Part shown: piece by piece, positions 56,173-64,000 of the stretch
Layout: each line of letters begins with the position of its first letter
How positions within the stretch are numbered: position 1 is the first letter of the stretch
DNA from: Costus lasius
Lineage: Eukaryota > Streptophyta > Magnoliopsida > Zingiberales > Costaceae
Length of the DNA stretch: 64,000 bases
NCBI GenBank assembly: GCA_027563935.2
Contig: CM050449.1
Location: forward strand, 44,242,507-44,306,506
Direction: 5' to 3'
The notes under the pieces: generated by a model
The model's database searches: none
Seen by the model: the letters and a program-made list of their open reading frames with translations, nothing else
Told to the model about the DNA's origin: nothing
Made by a program: the position numbers and the translations under genes

Positions 56173-59100
56173 TACACATATGTGGAGAACACAAATTTCA
56201 GAAATATTGCAGAAACTGATTATTCAGATACCAAATACAACAATAACTCGGTTACACATTTCAGAATAAGAACAATTGTATTTTCATGACTCCAAAACTT
56301 GTATCCAACAATAAAACGAGACAACTATAATATAATATCCTGAAAACAGGCATAAGCCCTCAGGAGATAAAATGTGTCATATAAGTAAGTTAGGCACGCA
56401 GGCCTGATAAATCTTTAGAAGACAACTCTTAGAAATTATATGAAACATTAGCAAGCATTATAACAAATTAAGTAGCTGTAGCAATCACTGTCCTGACGTC
56501 TCACCTGAAAATATTTAAACAACGGGGGTGAGCTAAAAAGCTCAGTGAGTAAAAGACACTAAAAGTCATCCATAGTACACATCAACAATATCATGCTTGC
56601 AGATAAGACACTTAACATGCACACTCATATTAGAAACAAAACATAATCAAATACAGACACTTATAACAATAGGCATCAAGCATGAAGTAGGATATAAGTA
56701 TACCAACCCATTCCAACTAATCACACCGCCTAACACCTCTATACGACAGATCGAAACAGAACTACAGAAATCAGAACTGACAGACAGAAAGTCAGAATTT
56801 TCAGAATCCAAACAGATAGTCTACTTCAGAAATAGAAAGGCCACAGAAGACCTGAAGACCACAGAAGGTCTGATGACCACAGAAGGTCTGATGACCACAG
56901 AAGGTCTGACCCCACCTCTGCCGAGGACGAGACATGCATGCATATCAGAAACAGAATGGTAGAGGAGGTATCAGTGGGTGACCCCCGTATTGTCAGGACG
57001 TGGCACTTTGGCCTCCAATATTGGTAGAGGAGGTATCAGTGGGTGGCCCCCGTCTTGTCAGGACGTGGCACTCTGGCCTCCAATACCCAGAACAGAACAG
57101 AAATAGTGGAGGGAGAACGGAAGGTGAGACCAGCTCACATCTACCCTTCACTAGTGTCTCAAGGGTCGTAGTAGACTATCAGCACCATTGCAGCGCCACA
57201 AAAGGAGGGTAAGGACACGGAAGAGTGCTACACTAGGGCATAATTTTTACAGAACAGGTCATGCTGAAACGGAGGAGTAGGACTAACTACTACTCAATTC
57301 TCACATCATGCCCAAAGTGTCTCACAAACCAGAAAATGACACACCCCAATATCCAGTCCTTAACAAAATCATAATTTGCAGAAAATCAAAGCTGAACACA
57401 CTTCATAATTTTTACCATCAACCAGAAGTGATATATGAGTGAATTCCTTGAATTCCTTTGATTTCATGCAACTATCCTTAATTCATGTCAAACCATTCTA
57501 TGTTCTCACAAAGGTTATAACACATTCAAAGTTTCAGAAAATTCACAACATATGTACAGAATAGAAATTTTTCACATAACAAACAATTAAACAAGCCTAG
57601 GAATTATAGGAAAATATATACAGATATTCATTGTAATATTCTTCCCCAAAATTCCTAAAAAAACGTGAGTCAAAAGGAATCACCGCAAGGGTGAAATTTT
57701 CAGAATCCTTGCAGAACATACAAATTTCATGAAAATAATTTCAGTCCCCCACTACAGATAATTTTAATTGCACGTTTGTGAAGGAAAATGACAAAAGCCC
57801 CAAAATTGGCCCGAACCATGATTTTCGAAAATTCCTAAGTTCTTAGTTAAATCCTCAAATTTTGTTTTCTCTATAATTTCTCATCAAGCAAATAATTTTA
57901 GAAGAACTACAGATCACAATTTAAGAGATTAAACCATACAGGATAAATTTTTCTCACAAAGGAATATTCGTCCGGCACAGGTAAATTTCGAATTTCACAT
58001 ATGCATAAGTAAGTAATCTAAAATAGGCAATATGATATTCACAATGAAGCTATTTGAATCTACTTTCCAATAGAACTGAATCCGTCGGATTTGGAGTTAT
58101 AACTGGGGAGGTATGGGTGTTCGAACATAGAAAGGTCGGGATTTCAGAATTCCAGAAAACAGATTCGTATATCATAATTGCGACACATATTTTAGATCCA
58201 ATGACTAACAGAAAATAGGCGACATGGTAGTCAAAATGAATCCCTTCGAGTCTACTTTCTAATAAAACTGATTTGACAAGATTTCGGGCTATACCTAGGG
58301 AGATATGATGGTTCGAACACATAAAGGTCGAAATCCAGATTTCCAGAAAACTGATTTTGTACAGCTAGATTGCAATACAGATTGAAATACGAATACAGCT
58401 CGGATATGGTCGATATCATATTCAAATAAAAGCCAAATGTATCTAGTTTCGTACAAAATTTATTTCGTGCGATTTGGATCTATATGCCATGAGATATTGG
58501 GGTTATAGTACACAAAGGTCAGATTAGAGAATGCAGATTTCAGCAGAACAGGATTTTAAAACCCTATAAATATTTGAATTCGTCCCCATAGAAACGAATA
58601 TCATGAGATTCAAAACCCAAATCAAGCATAGAAGAGACAAGAGACGTCGAAATTTGGTTCATACAGATAATCATTGCAAATAACGAATTTTAATTGAATG
58701 ATAATCTACAATTTAGCGGATTAGACTCCATAGGATCGAATTACTCACCAGAAAATCGTCCACAGAGAAAAACGCCAAGACAGAGGATCACCAGGAAATT
58801 CGTCCACCACCAGTCTGCCACCACCAGCGTCAGAAATTTCAAGAGGCGCCAAGCACAGTGAGGGGCGACAACCAAAGGCGGCTAGGGCAAGAAAACACAA
58901 AAGTCGTGAGGGAGAGGAGCCCTCACGCAATTCCTCTTTTTCTCCCACCCCAAACGGATCCAAGACCCAATAACCCAGTTAACTTAAGTGAAAAAATCGG
59001 TTTTAAGGCTTACCTGGGCTTAACCACCCCGCGCCACTCCAATAACATCAGTGATATGCGCCACCATGGTGGAAGGAATTCCAAGAGCAAAGAATCAAGG

Positions 59101-59253
59101 TTGAGGGTTCAAATCCCCAACCAAAATAATTATTTTTGCCCTGTAGGAAAAATTCCTACACTTAGGCAAAAATCCCAAAATTTTAACAGATAAAAATACA
59201 GAAACAGAATTTCTAACCTTAAATCATAATTCAGAAAAATCGAGGGCGTTACA
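56173..59253 (-). repeat. C 5' LTR, piece 2
   Basis: Continuation after A2 to GGGCGTTACA, followed by GCACA. Four 18-bp units (56840-56911), the 65-bp duplication (56958-57087) and the Pol III-like boxes (59067-59122) are present. Confidence 0.95.
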
Positions 59254-59258
59254 GCACA

Positions 59259-59935
59259 CCTTTATACTTGAGTTCTCGTATTGATCGGGAAGCCTTATGA
59301 TCGAGTTATTGGATAACTCGGATCTAATTGGGAGATTTCATCAGCGCCAATGGGCCTAATGAGATGGAAGAATATTATTGGAGCCAAACTTTATTTTTGG
59401 CAGGTTGACCCGTATTTGACCATGGTTGGTCATATTTGGATTAGGGTTGCATTGGATTGGGTCCAAGTGCTTGATCAACCCTTGTAATGGAGTTTAGGCT
59501 AGCTCATTATCCAATGAGGCCCAATAATAAGTTGTCATGAAGAGAAGAAGGGCTAAAAGGGTATAATGGGGACAAATCTTCTCCCCTAGGCGCCTATGGG
59601 CATAATGGGGAGAAGTGGCGCAATTTGCTTCATAAGGAAGCAATTGGCGCCTCCCCCTTAATCCCTTATGGAATGAATGCATCTATGGCATTACTTGGGG
59701 CGCAAGGCAAGGCCTTGGCGCACAAAGAAAGACATGGGCACAAAAAGAATGGTTGAATGAGAATTATGGAAATGTCTTGGAGACTTTCCTTGTCTCAAAC
59801 CTTCTCATCCTAGCCGTCCACTTGTCTTGATCCTAGCCTTTCATAAACCACCTCTTGCCCTATAAAAGAGCACCTAGCCGAGCCCTCTAGAGAGTGATCA
59901 ATCCTTGAAGGCATGAACACAAGAAGAGGGGCGAG
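59259..59935 (+). repeat. B 3' LTR, piece 2 (between C and B2)
   Basis: Corresponds to about 29413-30089 of the 5' LTR. TATAAAAG at 59861-59868. Ends at GCGAG (59931-59935), the target site of B2. Confidence 0.94.
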
Positions 59936-61894
59936 TGTTGGTGTATATGCCCTAGGACCTAGTTTTGGTCAACTTATGTACTACTTGACATTGATATTTA
60001 TATATCATTCTAGCATTGTCGTTATCATTGTTTGACTACACCTACGACTGTGTACTTACATGATAATGTCCCTGGAGACAGATTGGATCTGTGCTCAAAT
60101 AATTATCCCCAGTCGATGTACCTTAGTGGATATGGGACAACTATGGTACTTGTGAGACTGGTATGTGGGCTGGTTAGGCACGTGGTGCTAACGCAGACAC
60201 ATGGGTATATCATTGGGGATATACTGGATAGACCTGCTATGAGGCTATGACTTGGTGTCATGAGTTATCCTCATAAGTGACAGGAGATGTATTGATCCCT
60301 TGACTTGAGGTCATTGATCATTCTATATGATTAGGGACTTGATTTGATATAACCTAACACCTTGCCGTAGCTGGGAGGTCATAACGGTTGTTATTGAGCA
60401 TGTCACGACCCATATGAGAAGATCAATGGACAGACATAGGATTTGCCCCTTCCCTAAGGAAGTATGATATCCATGGAGCTCCTTTATGGCTCTATGACTG
60501 AGAGTGTATGGCCATACCCAGGTGAGAACCTGTTTTAGTCATAGCCATGTGATTGGATGAAAACAAGTAGTGACACACTTGTCCAATCGGATATCAGTTC
60601 GGCAAAGAGACTGTAATGCATCTATACCTAGTTGCGATGATGGGGATGTCGATGTCGATATCCATTCCAATGACCTGGGTAGTAGCGATGCACTGCTAGG
60701 TGCCACTCACTGCTTGTGATGACCTCTGGTCAGCACTGCTAGCGTCAGAAGAACCAACAGGGTCGCACACCTTGATACTTGAGTTCTCGTATTGATCGGG
60801 AAGCCTTATGATCGAGTTATTGGGTAACTTAGATCTAATTGGGATATTTTATTAGCGCCAATGGGCCTGATGAGATGGAAGAATGTTATTGGAGCCAAAC
60901 TTCATTTTTGGCAGGTTGACCCGTATTTGACCATGGTTGGTCACATTTGGATTAGGGTTGCATTGGATTGGATCCAAGTGCTTAATCAACCTATGCAATG
61001 ATGTTTGGGCTAGCTCATTATCCAATGAGGCCCAATAACAAGTTCTCATGAAGAGATGAGAGGCTAAAAGGGTATAATGGGGAGAAACATGAACCATTAG
61101 GCGCATAGGGGCTTAATGGGGTCATGTTGGCGCCTTTGCTTCATTATGGAAGTAAAGGGCGCCTTCCCCTCTCTTCCTAGGATGGAATGCATGCCTCTAT
61201 GGCATTGCTTGAGACACAAGGCAAGGCTTTGGCGCACAAGGAAAGGCGTGGGAACAAAAGGTAAGGTTGAATGAGAATTATGGAAATGTCTTGTAGACTT
61301 TCCTTATCTCAAACCTCCTCATCCTAGCCCTACACTTGTCATGATCCTAGCCATTACCCTAACCGCCTCTTGCCCTATAAATATGACCCTAGTCGCCCCC
61401 TCTTGTGGGTAATCAATCCTTGAAGGCGTGAACACAAGAGGAGTGGCGAAAGGCTTGGGACAAGGGCGCATCTTCTTCCATAACCACGAGTTTCTTCCCT
61501 TCTTCCTCCTTGGCGCAAGAGAAGGAAAGGCTTGGCGGCATTCTCCCTTCTCCTCTCTTCTTCTTCAATTGGCGCTTCTACCTTGGAGGTGGCGCAAGCA
61601 TTCAAGAAGAGAACTAAGGCTTGGATCTTCTTCCCGAGGCTAGCACCGGGCGTGGGAGAAGAGAACTCAAGAGATCCGTGTGTGTGAGACTGCAGAGGGC
61701 GCACACTTGGGCGCCTACATCGGCATCGCTCTACATTGCTCTTAAGGTATTTCCTAACTCATCGTCTCGACTACCTTGCTTGCGATCTTCACTGGGTTTT
61801 TGGGACTGGCCTGTTTCGGGGACATTCTTCCGCTGCGAAAAATGTATGTCCATAACTCTGAAAATTGTAAAATGTCCCCGGGGTTTCCCAACAG
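59936..61894 (+). mobile_element. B2: solo LTR of B family inside B's 3' LTR (1,959 bp)
   Basis: Starts TGTTGGTGTATATGCC, ends GGGTTTCCCAACA, flanked by GCGAG (59931-59935 and 61895-61899). Same family and orientation as the LTR it entered, but diverged from it, notably in the last 500 bp. TATAAATA at 61376-61383; GTATGGCCATAC at 60506-60517. The exact duplication shows a true insertion and not an LTR tandem duplication. Confidence 0.95.
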
Positions 61895-61899
61895 CGAGT

Positions 61900-62317
61900 G
61901 CTAGGAGCAAGGGCGCATCTTCCTTCTTCCATAGCCGAGAGTTTCTCCTTCCTTACCTCTTGGCAGCTTGGCTCTTTTTCTTTCTTCCCTTGGCGCATCT
62001 TTTCTCTTGGTGGCGCAAGTGAAGTAGAGCATCTCCCTAAGGCTTCGATCTTCTTCCCGAGGCTAGCACCAGGCGTGGAATAAGAGAACTCAAGAGATCC
62101 GTGTGTGTGAGACTGCAGAGGGCGCACACTTGGGCGCCTATATCGGCATCACTCCAAATCGCTCTTAAGGTATTTCCTAACTCATCGTGTCGACTTTTTG
62201 CTTGCGATATTCACTGGGTTTTTGGGACAGGCCTGTTTCGGGGACATTTTTCCGCTGTGCAATGTATGTATGTCTATGACTATGAAAATTGTAAAATGTC
62301 CCCGGGGTTTCCCAACA
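61900..62317 (+). repeat. B 3' LTR, piece 3
   Basis: Final 418 bp, ending GGGTTTCCCAACA, followed by GAATC, the duplication that closes B. Confidence 0.94.
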
Positions 62318-62425
62318 GAATCACCAAAGGTATTGTATGAAAGAAACATGAAGTTGAAATCACTGTCTAACGATTTAAGGTATGAATTCCTTGGTGCTGA
62401 CTTCTACATTTTGCGCTCTGAATAA
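62318..62425 (+). pseudogene. H gypsy coding continuation (right piece)
   Basis: In frame with the left piece once B is removed: SPKVLYERNMKLKSLSNDLR, then YEFLGADFYILRSE and a TAA at 62423-62425. The LKSLSNDLRYEFLG motif corresponds to the LKPLPxxLKYxFLG segment just before RT in Athila-like Pol. RT never follows; the frame stops and the pol-tail motif begins within 40 bp. Confidence 0.72.
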
Positions 62426-64000
62426 CACTACGGTTGAGCTAATGACCCTACACAAGCAATTCTTAAGAGGCAACCCAAGTCTTTTTTATTTTCTTTACTT
62501 TTGCGTTGTGTGTTTTGTTTGTTTTGTCTTTTGATCATGAGTTTTGGTAATTTATTTTATTTTTATGTTAAAATTCTAATGATTCTACTTTCTTGTTATG
62601 GTAGGAACACCTCAAGTGAAGTAAAATGATGTTTCAAAGCAATAAGTTTCATCATGGTTAGACCATGACTGACGTCATGATTGTGATGAATATTTTGACA
62701 ACTACTGAATTTAGCAATGAGATATTCATGGCTAATCCCCGACTGATTTCACAACTGTGACATGACATTTAGAGATAGCGACTTCACTTTACCTCTCACT
62801 TGTCAAACTCGCATGACTGAGTGAGATAGAAATAATTAGAGATTATATCCTACATCTGGCAAGAAGGAAGAATAAAGGCACCAAAGGTGAAGTTTAGCAT
62901 GAACTTCATGAAGAGATGACTAGATTAGGATTGATGGTGAAGATGATGAAGACAACCCCCAAGAGGAAGGTGCAAAAATGAGTTCATGTGATGTGGACTT
63001 TATGTTGAAGTGGAAGAAGTGAGTATTACTTTCTCTTATTTTTCTGATTGCATAGAGGACTATGCAAATTCTTATGTGGAGAGGAATGATTTTGATGCTT
63101 ATTCCTTCTAAGGCTTAGTTTTCTAACTATTCAATTGGCATTTTATTTTTGACTAATTCTGATTGATATTGATGTGTTTGTGATACTTGACTATGACATT
63201 ATAACTTTTTTGTAGAGATGGCTATGCTCTTATTTCACTCTGATTTTGTGATGATGATGCTGTGGCGATATTGTGCTATCATGATACTCTGAGGATTCTT
63301 TGCTGATGATTCCTACATATATGCTATGATTTTGCAATGTGTGGACGTGGTGAAAATCTAATGATATGGATATGCAACTACGCCAATGATTTGGTAATCT
63401 CTACTGCGATACCTTTTTCACATCAATACATGTATTCAGTGATATTGTGATTGAAAATGATCTGATGATTGTCTATTAAACTTGATAATTTCACTCTACT
63501 GATTTATCCTGATAATATATGAGATTTATTTTGATTCTGGATTGCCTAATGATTTTTATGCTAATGCTTTGACATGATGATTACTTTTTGTTCTGATGAA
63601 GACAAATGGTGATGTTCTTGCTAATTCTGATGCAAATGACAAAATATTATTCCGATGCTTTGTGAAGATGTTTTGAAGAAATTTTTTTGACTAATGCTTT
63701 TACTAAATTTAATCTGAGACATTTGAATGAACTCTAATGATTTTATTTTGTGGTATGATTTGGATAATTAGAAATGATAAAATTTATCATCTTGTCAAAA
63801 CCCTATCATGATGCAACAAGCAATATCAAGTTTATGAATTTTTTTGAGTGATCTGTTTGAAAAATTTTGAATTGATAGGTGACACATTTATAAACTTGAT
63901 TTAAACTCGTATTCTAATGTTATACTTTGGATTTCCAGTTGATGAAAAAGTTTCATTCATCTATTTGATTCTCCATGACATTTGTTGGGTGATAATTGCT
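62426..64000 (+). other. H 3' tail, no gene seen
   Basis: GTTGAGCTAATGACC then AAGAGGCAACCCAAG (62435-62481), the pol-tail pattern of Athila-like elements. It continues with a T-rich stretch, dyads of the CATGATTGTGATGA / CATGACTGACGTCATG type (62655-62765) and a long TGAT-rich region. Same layout as G's tail. Confidence 0.6.

Larger units (their letters stand above)
46141..59253 (-). mobile_element. C: Tekay/Del-type Ty3/gypsy chromovirus, split by A2
   Basis: Complete minus-strand element flanked by GCACA (46136-46140 and 59254-59258). LTR lengths are 3,327 bp (46141-49467) and 3,344 bp (54217-59253 without A2). Interior 4.75 kb with primer site, gag-pol and chromodomain. The long LTRs, initiator tRNA-Met primer site and C-terminal chromodomain indicate the Tekay/Del lineage. 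The left LTR begins TATAACATCC instead of TGTAACATCC, a G-to-A change in the terminal dinucleotide. Confidence 0.95.
28582..62317 (+). mobile_element. B: Angela-type copia, host of three insertions
   Basis: Outer element of the main nest. LTR ends are TGTTGGTGTATATGCCC and GGGTTTCCCAACA, flanked by GAATC (28577-28581 and 62318-62322). Removing A, C and B2 with one duplication each leaves about 9.4 kb, with LTRs of 1,933 and about 1,930 bp. A primer site, leader, gag-pol and polypurine tract are all present in order. The coding frame carries one nonsense codon and one frameshift in addition to the A insertion. Confidence 0.94.
27848..64000 (+). mobile_element. H: old Athila-like gypsy fragment, split by B
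   Basis: Host layer for B. Left piece 27848-28581 carries the end of Gag-Pro and the protease; right piece 62318-64000 carries a short continuation and the 3' tail. Joining across B at the GAATC duplication keeps the reading frame open, showing the two are one element. RT, RNase H and integrase are missing: the frame ends 108 bp after the junction, directly followed by a pol-tail motif, so H had lost most of pol before B arrived. The right end is outside the window. Confidence 0.72.

Noticed and set aside
46141..59253. Two independent solo LTRs of C family instead of one element
   Set aside because: Primer site, polypurine tract and polyprotein lie between them in order, with one shared GCACA duplication outside.
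61375..62425. Several overlapping ORFs in B2 and the end of B's LTR
   Set aside because: Both strands open in CT-rich LTR sequence; they recur at 30.1-30.6 kb, and none is preserved in frame in the diverged F LTR.

Overview
This window is intergenic DNA from a large, repeat-rich flowering-plant genome. I find no intact host gene, rRNA gene, tRNA gene or CRISPR array. Almost every base belongs to LTR retrotransposons inserted into one another. The plant assignment rests on three things: Ty1/copia polyproteins of the Angela/BARE type with 1.7-1.9 kb LTRs, a Ty3/gypsy chromovirus of the Tekay/Del type with 3.3 kb LTRs and a chromodomain, and Athila-like elements with a tRNA-Asp-type primer site. 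The only trace of anything else is a decayed FAR1/FHY3-like (Mutator-transposase-related) remnant near 22.7-23.5 kb. I cannot name the species. Below, element names (A1, A, A2, B, B2, C, D, E, F, G, H) are labels for this window only.

Left part (1-17 kb). D is an old copia remnant (RNase H tail plus LTR, 4784-6484, + strand). A1, an Angela-type copia on the - strand, lies in D's RNase H remnant and runs off the left edge (1-4783). F, a B-like copia on the - strand, lies in D's LTR (from 6485). F's 3' LTR is split by E (8033-13890), a non-autonomous element with near-identical LTRs and one 484-codon ORF. F's pol stops at 17072, exactly where G begins.

Middle (17-28.6 kb). G is an Athila-like element: LTR 17073-18944, a cluster of repeated primer-site motifs, then one frame joining a Gag zinc knuckle to an acidic region, with no pol. 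Then come the FAR1-like remnant, a 21-bp minisatellite, decayed LTR-like DNA, and the protease piece of an old gypsy element H.

Right part (28.6-64 kb). B, an Angela-type copia (+), is inserted in H: 28582-62317, duplication GAATC. B is itself broken by three insertions. A (-, 32407-41617, duplication AACTA) sits in its gag and carries an uninterrupted 1,292-codon polyprotein frame. C (-, Tekay-type gypsy, 46141-59253, duplication GCACA) sits in its 3' LTR. B2, a solo LTR of B's own family (59936-61894, duplication GCGAG), also sits in that LTR. C's 5' LTR is in turn split by A2, a solo LTR of A's family (54480-56167, duplication CACAC). H resumes at 62318 and runs to the right edge.

Six insertions have both ends defined by 5-bp duplications, so relative ages can be read directly: H is older than B, B is older than A, C and B2, and C is older than A2; D is older than F and F is older than E. 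A is the only element here with an unbroken full polyprotein and could be the helper for its family. E and G carry structural or unusual ORFs but no polymerase.
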